A DNA stretch of 64,000 bases. Source: Collinsella ihumii. Its GTDB lineage: Bacteria; Actinomycetota; Coriobacteriia; Coriobacteriales; Coriobacteriaceae. Shown in pieces: positions 17,705-26,525 of the stretch (positions are counted from its first letter, which is position 1; each line of letters opens with the position of its first letter). The stretch spans positions 62,001-126,000 of the forward strand of contig NZ_FCOU01000002.1 in NCBI RefSeq assembly GCF_900046475.1. The letters are read 5' to 3'. Below the pieces are notes generated by a model. The model ran no database searches, was not told the origin of the DNA, and worked only from the letters and a program-made list of their open reading frames with translations. The position numbers and the translations under genes are program-made.

Positions 17705-18310
17705 TCAGTCCTCCTCGGCGCGCAATGCCGAACGCAGCCTCGAGAGGGTCACCGGGGTCATGCCCAAAAACGTTGCGATATGACGTCCGGGAACGATGTC
17801 GACCACACCGGGGAACTCCTTCAGGAACCACAGGTAGCGGTCCTTGGCCTTGCATTGGCTGACCACGCGCTTGATCGCCCAGTGATAATCCCACGAGCGC
17901 AGTAGCAGGAGATTGTAGAGCCTGTTCAGGCCGAGACTCGTTTCAAGCAGATCGATGATGCACTTCATGTCGATCATGAGGACGTCGATGGCGCTCACCG
18001 CTTCGAAAAACACGGGCGAGGGGGTCTGGAGACCCGCCGCGGGGGTAAGCACCTCGCCGGGGCGCCATGCGATGCAGTCCGTGGCGTCCTTGCCCGCAGC
18101 ATCGATGTAGTACCCGCGCGCCACGCCAGATATCAGAAGCGTCACCGCCGTCGGAACCTCGCCGACCGAAACGAGCTGATCGCCCTTCCCAAAATGCTGA
18201 ATGCGCGAAGCAGCGGCCAGGGCAGCGACGTCCTCGTCGCTCAAAAGGCCGGACCCAATCGCCCGAATAGCCTTCTCTATGCTCTCCCGACCAGTTGTCG
18301 ACTCACTCAC
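17705..18310 (-). CDS. Crp/Fnr-family transcriptional regulator
   Basis: Cyclic-nucleotide-binding-fold regulator of 201 aa. The effector domain (about 10-130) shows IQHFGKGDQLVSVGEVPTAVTLLISGVARGYYI and DVLMIDMKCIIDLLE. The C-terminal HTH is VPGRHIATFLGMTPVTLSRLRSAL, with the recognition helix TPVTLSRLR. No Fe-S cysteine cluster (Cys at the N-terminus as in FNR) and no canonical cAMP-binding RS pair is seen, so the effector is unknown; it resembles the small Crp-like regulators with a .HIA.FLGM.PVTLSRLR HTH. The start is a GTG at 18310 with GGGAGG upstream. It is divergent from gluQ and co-directional with the SLH gene 330 bp downstream. Confidence 0.88.
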   Translation of the reverse strand: MSESTTGRESIEKAIRAIGSGLLSDEDVAALAAASRIQHFGKGDQLVSVGEVPTAVTLLISGVARGYYIDAAGKDATDCIAWRPGEVLTPAAGLQTPSPVFFEAVSAIDVLMIDMKCIIDLLETSLGLNRLYNLLLLRSWDYHWAIKRVVSQCKAKDRYLWFLKEFPGVVDIVPGRHIATFLGMTPVTLSRLRSALRAEED

Positions 18311-18406
18311 GCTCTAACCTCCCAACCCGATGTGGGTATCATTGTGCCGTATCGCACTTCCCGACGCATTAGCAAACGACAATACGACCCAGCGAAAGTA
18401 CACGCA

Positions 18407-19387
18407 ATGGAACTTGTACCATCTAACAACACGTTAACGTATCACACGCCTGTCGGACGCTTCGCCCCCTCCCCCTCGGGCCGCATGCATCTGGGTAATA
18501 TCTTCTCGGCGCTGGTAGCCTGGCTTTCCGTGCGTTCCCAAAACGGTCGTATGGTCCTGCGCATCGAAGACCTCGATCCTCGATGCTGCGACCCCAAACG
18601 TGCACAGCAGATTATAGACGACCTCCGATGGCTCGGGCTCGATTGGGACGAGGGCCCCATCTACCAGCATGATCGCCTCGACCTGTACCGAGAGGTGACC
18701 GCCGAGCTTCACGCGGACGGCCTCACCTACCCCTGCTTCTGCACGCGCGCCGAGCTCCACGCCGCCAGCGCACCGCACGCAAGCGACGGCACACCCGTGT
18801 ATGCAGGCACGTGCCGCAACCTGACCGCGCAGCAGATCGAAGAGCGGCAGCAGGTCCGCCCGGCGGCGCTGCGCCTGCGCGTACCCGATGCGGACGACCC
18901 TGCAGGAACCATCTCGTTTGTCGATCGCGTCTACGGTAGCCAAACGGAAACGCTCGCCCGTGACTGCGGCGACTTTCTCATCCAGCGCAGCGATGGCGTG
19001 TACGCCTACCAGCTGGTCGTCGTGGTAGACGATGCGGAGATGGGCGTTACCGAGGTCGTGCGCGGTCGCGATCTGCTCTCGTCCGTGCCGCGTCAGATGT
19101 ACCTGCAGCGACTACTTGGCTTCGCACAGCCTGCCTACGCCCATGTGCCCATGTTGATCGCCCCCGACGGGCGCAGGCTCTCCAAGCGCGAGCACGACTG
19201 CGATATGGGCGAGCTCAAGCGCGCATTCGATACGCCGGAGCGTCTGCTGGGACAACTCGCCGGCGCCGCGGGCATCGCCCCCGACTCGACCCCGCGCTCG
19301 GCTGAGCAGCTTATCGACCTGTTTTCATGGGACGCCGTCGCCGCTCATCATACAGACATCGTCATCGACGGCACGTTCTTCGAGTAA
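18407..19387 (+). CDS. gluQ: Glutamyl-Q tRNA(Asp) synthetase
   Basis: GluRS paralogue of 326 aa lacking the anticodon-binding domain. It activates glutamate and attaches it to queuosine in tRNA-Asp. Seen: the N-terminal GRFAPSPSGRMHLGNIFSALVAW (HIGH-type motif MHLGN), RIEDLDPRCC, the zinc site CFCTRAELHAA...YAGTC (C-x-C and Tyr/Cys), YAYQLVVVVDDAEMGVTEVVRGRDLL and the KMSKS-like RRLSKREHD. Length and missing C-terminal domain distinguish it from gltX. ATG 18407 is the likely start, since the conserved part begins 15 residues later, but no strong ribosome site is visible. tRNA-Ser follows. Confidence 0.95.
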   Translation: MELVPSNNTLTYHTPVGRFAPSPSGRMHLGNIFSALVAWLSVRSQNGRMVLRIEDLDPRCCDPKRAQQIIDDLRWLGLDWDEGPIYQHDRLDLYREVTAELHADGLTYPCFCTRAELHAASAPHASDGTPVYAGTCRNLTAQQIEERQQVRPAALRLRVPDADDPAGTISFVDRVYGSQTETLARDCGDFLIQRSDGVYAYQLVVVVDDAEMGVTEVVRGRDLLSSVPRQMYLQRLLGFAQPAYAHVPMLIAPDGRRLSKREHDCDMGELKRAFDTPERLLGQLAGAAGIAPDSTPRSAEQLIDLFSWDAVAAHHTDIVIDGTFFE

Positions 19388-19464
19388 TCGCAGAAGCGCG
19401 CCGGGACTTGGACGGTCGGGAAGGCGGGCATGTTGTGCAGGCTCGACGCGTGTGCAAATTCTTC

Positions 19465-19494
19465 TTGCATAGGTACGCATCTGTGCGCTAATAT
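19465..19494 (+). promoter_or_regulatory. Promoter of tRNA-Ser
   Basis: TTGCAT at 19465-19470, an 18-bp spacer, TAATAT at 19489-19494. The tRNA begins 15 bp further on. Confidence 0.6.
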
Positions 19495-19509
19495 TAGCGT
19501 CACTGTTCC

Positions 19510-19600
19510 GGAGAGCTGACCGAGAGGCCGAAGGTGCTCGCCTGCTAAGCGAGTATTCCCCACAAGGGAATCTGGGGTTCGAATCCCCAGCTCTCCGCCA
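19510..19600 (+). tRNA. tRNA-Ser (anticodon GCT)
   Basis: 91 nt including an encoded CCA. Acceptor GGAGAGC pairs with GCTCTCC; the anticodon stem CTCGC/GCGAG carries the loop with GCT; a long variable arm (TATTCCCC..GGGAATCT) is typical of serine tRNAs; the T arm is CTGGGGTTCGAATCCCCAG. Reads codons AGC/AGT. Confidence 0.95.
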
Positions 19601-19989
19601 GTTGAATGCGCAAGCCCGTCACCCTCGCGGTGGCGGGCTTTTTGCTGTCGAGGGCGCTGGGGGTTCGAACCCGGGAGGGCCCCATGGTGAGCAAAGCGCG
19701 AAAGCGCCTTTGCCAGCATGGGTCGCAAGGAGGCCCGCAGGGCCTCCGCAGCGGAGGGCCGCAGCGAAGCGGCGGCCGAATCCCCAGCTCTCCGCCAGTT
19801 GAATGCGCAAGCCCGTCACCCTCGCGGTGGCGGGCTTTTTGCTGTCGAGGGCGCTGGGGGTTCGAACCCGGGAGGGCCCCATGGTGAGCAAAGCGCGAAA
19901 GCGCCTTTGCCAGCATGGGTCGCAAGGAGGCCCGCAGGGCCTCCGCAGCGGAGGGCCGCAGCGAAGCGGCGGCCCGGATCCCCAGCTCT
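19585..19989 (+). repeat. Tandem 197-bp repeats carrying the tRNA-Ser 3' end
   Basis: The segment from CCCCAGCTCTCCGCCAGTTG in the tRNA 3' end is repeated at 19782 (offset 197) and in part at 19980 (offset 198). Each unit holds the last ~15 bases of the tRNA plus CCA, a terminator (19611-19641 in unit 1: GCCCGTCACC/GGTGGCGGGC with TTTTT), a second T-arm-like GGGGGTTCGAACCCGGG, and small hairpins. The two full units are almost identical. The direct repeats of a tRNA 3' end look like attachment-site duplications, but no integrase is present. Confidence 0.85.
19611..19641 (+). terminator. Terminator after tRNA-Ser
   Basis: AGCCCGTCACC / GGTGGCGGGC stem with TTTTT; duplicated at 19808-19838 within the tandem repeat. 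Confidence 0.85.
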
Positions 19990-20092
19990 TCCAGCCAGAG
20001 CCGCGGGCTCGCCGCCGCGAGGACGACGGACGTTTTCGCCCAAACGCGCACAGAAGCCTTCATCCCCAACGTGCCCCCAAAGAGGCTCGGCA

Positions 20093-20166
20093 ATTCATGA
20101 AAAACCTAACCCGGCTTCGACATTTCCCCAGGAAAGAACTGATTGCCCTCCTACTTTTTCATGAAT
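20093..20166. repeat. TTCATGAA / CAGGA-core element
   Basis: Inverted arms ATTCATGAAAAA (20093-20104) and TTTTTCATGAAT (20155-20166) around the core CGACATTTCCCCAGGAAAGA then ACTGATTGCCC, matching the element at 59312. It lies in a gene-free stretch (19990-20231) between the tRNA repeats and the 805-aa gene. Confidence 0.75.
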
Positions 20167-20231
20167 CTGCAGGGCCAACGGACGTGCGGCAGGAATCCTG
20201 GAGCGCCGAAGCAAGCATCCAGCGCGTGACG

Positions 20232-22649
20232 CTAATCAAAGAGCAGCGACCTACTGATCACACCGAGCTCATCTTTGCCGTACATCCGCCACATCGCGTA
20301 GACGCAACGCGCGGCGAGGTACAGAAAGCCGGCATCCATCAGCAGAACCGCCGCATCTGCCACCTGGTTGTACAGCTCATCGGTCGGCGGAATCGGCACG
20401 CCCGCCGCCTTGGCGATCGTCACCGCCTCCGCGAACCCGAGGGGCTCGGCCAGCCCCATCCGGTTCATGAGCTCGCGCGCCTCCTCTTGCGCCACCGCGG
20501 CGATCTGCTCCCCCGCAGGCACCAGTCGATAGCACGCGAGCGCCGTTAGCTTGTCGCCCTCGTTCCAATAGGCAAAGGCCAGCCGATAGAACAGATACGC
20601 TATGGCGTCGCGGTCGTACGCAGCCCGCAGCCCGTGCTTGGCGACATCGATGACCTCGTCGAACATCTTCTGGCGCGCCAGCGCGCTGATGAGCGTGAAA
20701 TGCGCCTGCATCGACGTCGTCGCCATGTCCAGCAGCCGCCGGGCCTCGAGAATCGCCTGCTCGACCGCCCCGCAATTGAGGTATATCGAACAGAGCTCGT
20801 ACTGCGCGAAGAAGAGCGCGTCGGGCGCGCGCAGCACGCGAACCGACGGATCGTCGATGAACAGGGGCAAAAGGATGCGCCCCAGATGGTTTTCGCAGAA
20901 CTGCGTTCGAACCGGCCGGTCCTCTTCCAGCTCCGAGACGGCGCACGCCGTCTGCATCTCATCGATAAAGGCTCCGAGCTTTGCCTCCGCCTGCGCCGGA
21001 TCGAGAGGGCCCTCCCCTTGGAGCTGCGCGAAGCGCAGAACGAACTCATCGTCCTTGTCCTCAACGACCTCGAGCTCTCGCGCAAAATCCGCGTGCAGAA
21101 GATCGCGAAGCGCCTCGGGCAGCCCACGCGCATCATCACGGGGCGCGGCGGTCCGCTCCGGCGCGGCGATGCGGCGAAAGCGCTCAGAGGTCTCCGAGGC
21201 GCGAAGCGCGCTCGCAGCACCTCCCGTCGCCAGCGGAACGCCCACCAGCTCGAGCGCCTTGGGCAGCAGATCGACCATAAAGGCAGTCCTATTGAACGCA
21301 AACGACCTATAGGTCTGCCCAATAGGATCATGCTCCTCCACCAAGCAGTTCGAGATCGTGGGGCTCGCCGCAAAGGCCGCAGCGGCAAGCACCATCACGA
21401 TGCGGCATCCATACTCAGTGGCCGCACGCTCCCTCGCCCCATCATCGACATCGGTCCACGAGGAGGATGCCTCGTCGTACAGCGAGCTCGGCATCGACGT
21501 CGCGGAGATCTTGGTGAACTGCAGGGCGATACGGTGGGACTCCTCGCAGTAGTCAAAGCGGTACTCCAGGCGCACCAGCAGGTTGAGCCCCTCGCAGAGC
21601 TCCGCCACATGCATCCTGACGTCCCATTCGCCGCCTGGCTGGCACGCGACCGTGCCGGGCGCGTTCCAGGAACAGCGCGGCGCGTGGTCGCCCTCTCGGA
21701 TCAGCCGCCCGACGTGGGAAGTCACTTCTTCGAACCCCATGCGGTCGAGCAGCGAGCACGCTTCCTCGGAAGGCGAGGTGCTGGCAGGCGACAGTCCCAC
21801 GCCGATTCTCTTGAGCACCGCCAGCACGCGGTTGAGCCGAGACTCGACCCCGTAGAGGAACACCACGTCTTCGGGCGACATCGCCTCACGGTTGAGGTTG
21901 ATGTAGAACCCGTCCATGTTCTCGATATGGGCGAGGCTCACCTCGCCCACCGTCACCAGCGTGCGCAGACGGGCAAGGTCGATTTCCGAGAACAGGCTGT
22001 GGGCGAACTTCTCGATTCCCGAGGGATGCTCGTTGCGCTCGATACGAAACAGGAGCGCTGAGATCGCGTCGGCGAGAAGCGCCTCGCGAAAGCCCTTGAA
22101 GATCTCGACCGGTGCCACCAGCTGCTCGGCTCGCAGAACCATTGCCTCACCCGCATCATCCGTTGCGGACACGTGGACCGCCGGTGCGTGGAAGACGCAA
22201 TGGCGCAGGAACATCGTTGCCATGAACTCGCGATAGACCAGGCTGTGCTCGGTATTCCACGTCGCCTCTTCCGCGACCTCGCGCATGGTGCCCGCCGTGG
22301 ACCCCCGAAACGCGCTCGTATGAACCAGGCGCCCATCGTCGGACTTGACGTAGACGTCGCCGACACGGTTTCCCCGCTCGCGCACCAATATAAGGCACGC
22401 GTCTTCGTCGGCGGGAACATCGTCGGAGGGCGCAAGCGCCCGGTACACGCGCCCGTCGCCGCTCACCAGGCCCATGATCTTGGCGCGGGAGCGCTCGATG
22501 AATTGAACGATGTAGCACACAAAGCCCTGAGGGATAGGGCATGCATCCCACACGATGCCGAACACCGTGCCCGACGGCTGCTCGGGAAGCACGGGAAGGC
22601 GCTTGCGACGCGCCAAGAACGAAAGCCTGATCGTTGTCCCCGTCTCCAT
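20232..22649 (-). CDS. Unrecognised 805-aa protein with TPR-like C-terminus
   Basis: Large soluble protein without signal peptide; family not recognised. N-terminal part (1-130): TTIRLSFLARRKRLPVLPEQ, FGIVWDACPIPQGFVCYIVQ, GDVYVKSDDGRLVHTSAFRG, mostly beta-like. Middle (about 230-520): LVTVGEVSLAHIENMDGFYINLNREAMSPEDVVFLYGVESRLNRVL and CRIVMVLAAAAFAASPTISNCLVEEHDPIG. C-terminal third (about 620-805): helical pairs YELCSIYLNCGAVEQAILEARRLL, AHFTLISALARQKMFDEVIDVAKHGL and AYWNEGDKLTALACYRLVPAGEQIAA that look like TPR units, so a scaffold or partner-binding role is plausible. ATG 22649 with AGAGG upstream is preferred to a GTG at 22667. No operon partners. Confidence 0.75.
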   Translation of the reverse strand: METGTTIRLSFLARRKRLPVLPEQPSGTVFGIVWDACPIPQGFVCYIVQFIERSRAKIMGLVSGDGRVYRALAPSDDVPADEDACLILVRERGNRVGDVYVKSDDGRLVHTSAFRGSTAGTMREVAEEATWNTEHSLVYREFMATMFLRHCVFHAPAVHVSATDDAGEAMVLRAEQLVAPVEIFKGFREALLADAISALLFRIERNEHPSGIEKFAHSLFSEIDLARLRTLVTVGEVSLAHIENMDGFYINLNREAMSPEDVVFLYGVESRLNRVLAVLKRIGVGLSPASTSPSEEACSLLDRMGFEEVTSHVGRLIREGDHAPRCSWNAPGTVACQPGGEWDVRMHVAELCEGLNLLVRLEYRFDYCEESHRIALQFTKISATSMPSSLYDEASSSWTDVDDGARERAATEYGCRIVMVLAAAAFAASPTISNCLVEEHDPIGQTYRSFAFNRTAFMVDLLPKALELVGVPLATGGAASALRASETSERFRRIAAPERTAAPRDDARGLPEALRDLLHADFARELEVVEDKDDEFVLRFAQLQGEGPLDPAQAEAKLGAFIDEMQTACAVSELEEDRPVRTQFCENHLGRILLPLFIDDPSVRVLRAPDALFFAQYELCSIYLNCGAVEQAILEARRLLDMATTSMQAHFTLISALARQKMFDEVIDVAKHGLRAAYDRDAIAYLFYRLAFAYWNEGDKLTALACYRLVPAGEQIAAVAQEEARELMNRMGLAEPLGFAEAVTIAKAAGVPIPPTDELYNQVADAAVLLMDAGFLYLAARCVYAMWRMYGKDELGVISRSLLFD

Positions 22650-22867
22650 AGCCACAGCCTCTTCCACGCTTCTCGCACACGCCCGTTTAACGCCTTGTAT
22701 CCCATTGTGAGCGCATTTTTACACGCTGCATCGACCTTTTCGGCGACAGGCGAGGCATGAGGGCCCCGCAAGCGCAAGATGTCCCGTCTGGCGAAAGATC
22801 TCGATGGGAGTCACGCGACTCTTTATACCCGCAGCTCCGAACTCGGGTTTCGCAAGGCATACATAAC

Positions 22868-22894
22868 AAAAAAGGTGCTCCGAAGAGCACCTTT
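22868..22894 (-). terminator. Terminator of tRNA-Arg
   Basis: AAGGTGCTC TTCG GAGCACCTT followed by a minus-strand T-run, 10 bp after the tRNA 3' end. Confidence 0.9.
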
Positions 22895-22904
22895 CGATCT
22901 CAAC

Positions 22905-22981
22905 TGGTGCGGCGTACAGGATTCGAACCTGTGACGTTCTGATTCGTAGTCAGACCCTCTATCCAGCTGAGGTAACGCCGC
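22905..22981 (-). tRNA. tRNA-Arg (anticodon ACG)
   Basis: 77 nt with an encoded CCA. Acceptor GCGGCGT/ACGCCGC, D arm TCAGCTGGATAGA, anticodon stem TCTGA/TCAGA with the loop containing ACG, T arm CAGGTTCGAATCCTG. TATATA about 10 bp upstream may be the -10 box. A34 is expected to become inosine. Confidence 0.96.
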
Positions 22982-23124
22982 AACGCGAGGTATATAATGC
23001 TCTCAGAGGGCCCATGAGTCAAGCGCGAATCCCACTTTTCTGAAAATATTTTTTGCCATGCTCAACTACCTGCGAAAACAAGATACATCTCGTCTGTGGC
23101 GTTCTTCACAATTGCGTCAAACTC

Positions 23125-23200
23125 TAGGGAAGCACCGATTGATTGCTTCCGCGCACCGCGATCCCGAGACGCACGAAAGCGCGTATCCGGCACCTCCCTA
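23125..23200. repeat. TAGGGAA-family element with both ends
   Basis: The left end reads TAGGGAAGCACCGATTGATT then GCTTCCGCGC. The right end, on the minus strand, reads TAGGGAGGTGCCGGATACGC then GCTTTCGTGC. 76 bp in all. The right-end TAG is the stop codon of the gene at 23198-23548. Confidence 0.75.
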
Positions 23201-23548
23201 TCGGACGATCCGCGATTCGCTCACGGCATAGGGCACTCCGCCCTCCTTCAGGCACTCCCGCAGCCGCATCGCCCCGTCGTAGCCGGCAAACCGAATCTGA
23301 AGCGCAGCGGGAAGTTGCTCCGCGGCGTCAAGCTCCAGCAGCGCTGCGAGCGCCCGAGCCCCTTTGGCATCGATGCTCATCTCCACATCATGGGGCGTCT
23401 CCTCAAAGCACCACCGCGTAAGCGGTCCGGCACTCGTCTGCCGCACGCGCAGCGACCCCGCATGATCGATGATGCCCTCGATGCGCAGCCGCTCCTCATC
23501 CGGACCGCTTTCATAGAGCAGAACCCTCGTCTCGTGCCGTTCGTCCAT
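23198..23548 (-). CDS. Small conserved hypothetical protein, 116 aa
   Basis: Soluble acidic protein beginning MDERHETRVLLYESG, with alternating strands (LRIEGIIDHAGSLRVRQTSAG, TRWCFEETPHDVEMSIDAKGARALAALLEL) and the C-terminal QIRFAGYDGAMRLRECLKEGGVPYAV. I do not recognise the family. AGAGGAGGAG directly before ATG 23548 is a strong ribosome site. The stop codon is the TAG of a repeat element, so the native C-terminus may have been changed by the insertion. Divergent from the dipeptidase gene, with about 150 bp between them. Confidence 0.75.
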   Translation of the reverse strand: MDERHETRVLLYESGPDEERLRIEGIIDHAGSLRVRQTSAGPLTRWCFEETPHDVEMSIDAKGARALAALLELDAAEQLPAALQIRFAGYDGAMRLRECLKEGGVPYAVSESRIVR

Positions 23549-23695
23549 CGCTCCTCCTCTATCGAACATGTGTACGCTATTACTGTACCATAGAATAAGA
23601 ACATGTGTTCGTGTTTTTGAAAGATTGCAATCTTTCTCAGCGCAGAGGTGCTAGGATGCTTTGGGCACCCGTACCCTAGACGATTGGAAGCTTTC

Positions 23696-24706
23696 ATGGC
23701 ATTTCCCGTGTTAGATATGCACTGCGACACCGCCGACCGCATCGCCTGGCCCTCACTCGACCCGCTGTTTTACCAGCGTGTGGGCCATGCGCAGTTCAAT
23801 CCCGATGACCCTGCCGCCGCCGAGGACACCGCGCTCGACGATAACGGCTGCCACCTCTCGCTCAACAAGATGGGGGATATCCCGTGGGCGCAGTGCTTCG
23901 CCTGCTTTATCTACGACGAGTTCTCCCCCGAAGAGTCGATCGCGTTCTACCGCCACGTCATGGGCCATCTCGACGATGAGATCCGTGCGCACGCCGACCG
24001 CATCGCGCAGGCGCGCACCGCGGCGGACATCCGCCCGCGCCTGGAATCGGGCGGGCACGTGGCCGTGCGCACCATCGAGAACGCGCGCCTGTTCGCCGCC
24101 GATCCGGACCTCGTCGGCGCGCTTGCAGACGAAGGCGTGCTCATGGCCTCCTTGAGCTGGAATGCGCGCGGTCCGCTCGCAAGCGGCAACGACGCGCCCG
24201 AGGCGGGCGTCACCGAGCTGGGAGCCGAGATCATCCGCCGCATGGAAGACGCGCGCATGGTTCTCGACGTGTCGCACCTCAACGACACCTGCTTTGCAGA
24301 CGTGCTGCGCCTGACGACGCGCCCCTTCGTCGCCAGCCATTCGAACAGCCGCGCCGTCTGCGGGCATCCGCGCAACCTCACCGACGCCCAGTTCGCTGAG
24401 ATCCGCGACCGCGGCGGCGTGGTGGGCCTCAACTACTGTCCCGACTTCCTGCGCGACGACGCCTCGTCCGTCGAGCCCACGTTCGACGACCTGTGCCGTC
24501 ACGTTGAGCACTGGCTCGATCTGGACGGAGAGAACTCGGTCGCCCTCGGCAGCGACTTCGACGGGACGGACCTGCCGTCCTGCATCTCGTCTGCCGCCAA
24601 GACGCCCGAGCTCCAAGCGGTCTTTGCCGAGCGCTTCGGCGAGGAGATCACGCGCAAGCTGTGCTACGAGAACGCCCTGTCGTTCTTCGAGCGCTGGGGA
24701 CGGTAG
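23696..24706 (+). CDS. Membrane dipeptidase, peptidase M19 family
   Basis: Zinc-dependent dipeptidase of the renal-dipeptidase type, 336 aa. Metal and active-site motifs: LDMHCDTADRI (HxD), HLSLNKMGDIPWAQCFACF, VLDVSHLNDTCF, FVASHSNSRAVCGHPRNL (His ligands) and VALGSDFDGTDL. It hydrolyses dipeptides, sometimes including D-residues or cysteinyl-glycine. No signal peptide, so cytosolic. Start MAFPVLD at 23696 because conserved sequence begins at once; the upstream ribosome site is weak (TTGGAAGC). Monocistronic with a hairpin after it. Confidence 0.93.
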   Translation: MAFPVLDMHCDTADRIAWPSLDPLFYQRVGHAQFNPDDPAAAEDTALDDNGCHLSLNKMGDIPWAQCFACFIYDEFSPEESIAFYRHVMGHLDDEIRAHADRIAQARTAADIRPRLESGGHVAVRTIENARLFAADPDLVGALADEGVLMASLSWNARGPLASGNDAPEAGVTELGAEIIRRMEDARMVLDVSHLNDTCFADVLRLTTRPFVASHSNSRAVCGHPRNLTDAQFAEIRDRGGVVGLNYCPDFLRDDASSVEPTFDDLCRHVEHWLDLDGENSVALGSDFDGTDLPSCISSAAKTPELQAVFAERFGEEITRKLCYENALSFFERWGR

Positions 24707-24717
24707 CAGAAGCCCGA

Positions 24718-24756
24718 TAACCCCGCGGCGCCCCCGCCATCGGGAGCGCCGCGGGG
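24718..24756 (+). terminator. Hairpin after the dipeptidase gene
   Basis: CCCCGCGGCGC / GCGCCGCGGGG stem followed by CTCTTCC. Confidence 0.75.
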
Positions 24757-24767
24757 CTCTTCCACAA

Positions 24768-24805
24768 AAAACGGCGACGAACCCCATCGGTTCGTCGCCG
24801 TTTTG
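24768..24805 (-). terminator. Terminator of serS
   Basis: AAACGGCGACGAACC / GGTTCGTCGCCGTTT with a 4-base loop; T-runs on both strands, placed for serS on the minus strand. Confidence 0.9.
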
Positions 24806-24828
24806 CTTGCGTATGGTACTCGCCTCAC

Positions 24829-26121
24829 CTACGCGCGCGGCTCGATGCGCTCGCGGCCTCCCATATAGGGGCGCAGGACCTCAGGAATCGTGATGGATCC
24901 GTCGGGGTTCTGGTAGTTCTCCATGATGGCGGCCATGGTGCGGCCCGTGGGCAGACCGGAACCGTTCAGCGTGTGCACGAAGCGCGTGCCCTTGAAGTGC
25001 TCGGGATCGCGGTACTTGATGTTGGCGCGGCGAGCCTGGAAGTCACCGCAGTTCGAGCAGGAGGAGATCTCCTTGTAGCTGTTGTAGCTCGGCAGCCACA
25101 CCTCGATGTCGTAGGTCTGGCGCGCGGAGAAGCCCAGGTCGCCGGTGCACAGGCTGATCACGCGATAGGGCAGCTCGAGCAGCTGCAGGATGTGCTCGGC
25201 CTCGGCGACCATGGACTCAAGCTCGTCGTCCGACGTCTCGGGCGTGGCGAACTTGACCATCTCGACCTTGGTGAACTGGTGCTGGCGGATGATGCCGCGC
25301 GTATCGCGGCCGGCGGAACCAGCCTCCTCGCGGAAGCACGGGGTGCCCGCGGTGTACCACAGCGGCAGGTCGGCGGCGTCGAGCACCTCGCCGGCGTGCA
25401 GGTTGGTGAGCACAACCTCGGCGGTGGGGATCAGGAACTGGTCGTCGCCCACGTGGTAGGCGTCGTCCTCGAACTTGGGCAGCTGGCCCGTGCCGTACAT
25501 GATCTCGCGGTTGACGACCACCGGCGGGATGAACTCGCGGAAGCCGGCAGCCAGGTGCGTGTTCAAGAAGAAGCTCTCGAGAGCGCGGTCGAGCGTGGCG
25601 CCGTCGCCGGACAGCACCGTGAAGCGACCGCCGGAAAGCTTGGCGCCGCGCTCAAAGTCGAGGATGCCGAGATCCGTGCCCAGATCCCAGTGCGGCTTGG
25701 CCTCGAAGCCCTCGGCAGCGAAGTCGCGCGGCGTGCCCCAACGACGGCGCTCGGGGTTCTCGGTCTCGTCCTTGCCCACCGGGGTCGCCTCATACGGCAG
25801 GTTGGGCAGGTGCGCCATGAAATCGGTGAGCTGCGCCTCGAGCTCGGAGCGGCGGGCGGCAAGGCCCTCGATCTTCTCGTTGACCTCGCGCACGGCCTCC
25901 TTGGCCGCCTCGGCCTCGTCGCGCTTGCCCTCGCGCATGAGCACGCCGATCTTCTTGGACTCAGCGTTGCGCGTGGCCTGCAGCTCCTCCACCTCGGCGA
26001 TCACCGAGCGGCGCTCGTCGTCGAGCTCGAAAAACTTCTCACGGTCCCACGAGGTCTGGCGATGCGCCATGGCGGTATCGATCGCGTCAGGGTTCTCGCG
26101 GACATATTTGATGTCAAGCAT
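24829..26121 (-). CDS. serS: Seryl-tRNA synthetase
   Basis: Class II synthetase of 430 aa charging tRNA-Ser. The N-terminal long coiled-coil arm (about 30-100: [23 protein letters not shown] to [17 protein letters not shown]) binds the long variable arm of tRNA-Ser. Catalytic core: motif 2 [70 protein letters not shown], and motif 3 [26 protein letters not shown] precedes ATG 26121. No T-box leader is visible in the short 130-bp region shared with the divergent small gene. Confidence 0.98.
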   Translation of the reverse strand: MLDIKYVRENPDAIDTAMAHRQTSWDREKFFELDDERRSVIAEVEELQATRNAESKKIGVLMREGKRDEAEAAKEAVREVNEKIEGLAARRSELEAQLTDFMAHLPNLPYEATPVGKDETENPERRRWGTPRDFAAEGFEAKPHWDLGTDLGILDFERGAKLSGGRFTVLSGDGATLDRALESFFLNTHLAAGFREFIPPVVVNREIMYGTGQLPKFEDDAYHVGDDQFLIPTAEVVLTNLHAGEVLDAADLPLWYTAGTPCFREEAGSAGRDTRGIIRQHQFTKVEMVKFATPETSDDELESMVAEAEHILQLLELPYRVISLCTGDLGFSARQTYDIEVWLPSYNSYKEISSCSNCGDFQARRANIKYRDPEHFKGTRFVHTLNGSGLPTGRTMAAIMENYQNPDGSITIPEVLRPYMGGRERIEPRA

Positions 26122-26253
26122 GATGCCTCCAGTTGGAACGCGCCCGCCCGAATACTGCACCGATGTGCAATTCAGGTTGGCGTCATGACTGTGCACAGGC
26201 AAGTATATACTTGTGTGAGTTTTTTCCGAAGTAAGAAGGCGAGAAGGCATCAG

Positions 26254-26424
26254 ATGGACGCGTTTTTTTCCTTTTTGTTCGGCACGCGCGAAGGCGTAGC
26301 CGTGCTGTTCGTGGCAGGTATCCTCATTTTCGGCATCGTGGCCTTCGTGCTCGAGAAGCGCACGCATAAGCTCTATGTCGACCGCGGGCCCAAAGAAGAC
26401 GGCGACGACGATTTCTGGGGATAG
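26254..26424 (+). CDS. Small single-pass membrane protein, 56 aa
   Basis: [14 protein letters not shown] is followed by one membrane helix ([20 protein letters not shown], about 15-34) and a charged acidic tail ending EDGDDDFWG. Ribosome site GAGAAGG before ATG 26254. TATACT-like sequence near 26205 lies in the shared region with serS. No function assigned; gene-like because of the ribosome site, clear topology and a following terminator. Confidence 0.7.
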   Translation: MDAFFSFLFGTREGVAVLFVAGILIFGIVAFVLEKRTHKLYVDRGPKEDGDDDFWG

Positions 26425-26456
26425 GGAACCGCCCGAACGAAAACGATGGGTAACGA

Positions 26457-26512
26457 GGCAGCGCCCTCGCGCCGACAGCACCGGCGCGAGGGCGCTGTCT
26501 CGTCGTTTTTCA
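26457..26512. terminator. Long bidirectional terminator
   Basis: CAGCGCCCTCGCGCCG / CGGCGCGAGGGCGCTG stem with CGTTTTTC on the plus side, between the small membrane gene and convergent glyA. Confidence 0.85.
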
Positions 26513-26525
26513 ACCCGCTACTTGC

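Noticed and set aside
19585-19989. Second and third tRNA genes in the tandem repeats
   Set aside because: The units contain only 3' fragments and T-arm-like sequence; no acceptor 5' strand, D arm or anticodon arm.
26122-26253. T-box leader for serS
   Set aside because: The region is only 132 bp and shared with a divergent gene; no T-box sequence or specifier hairpin is seen.
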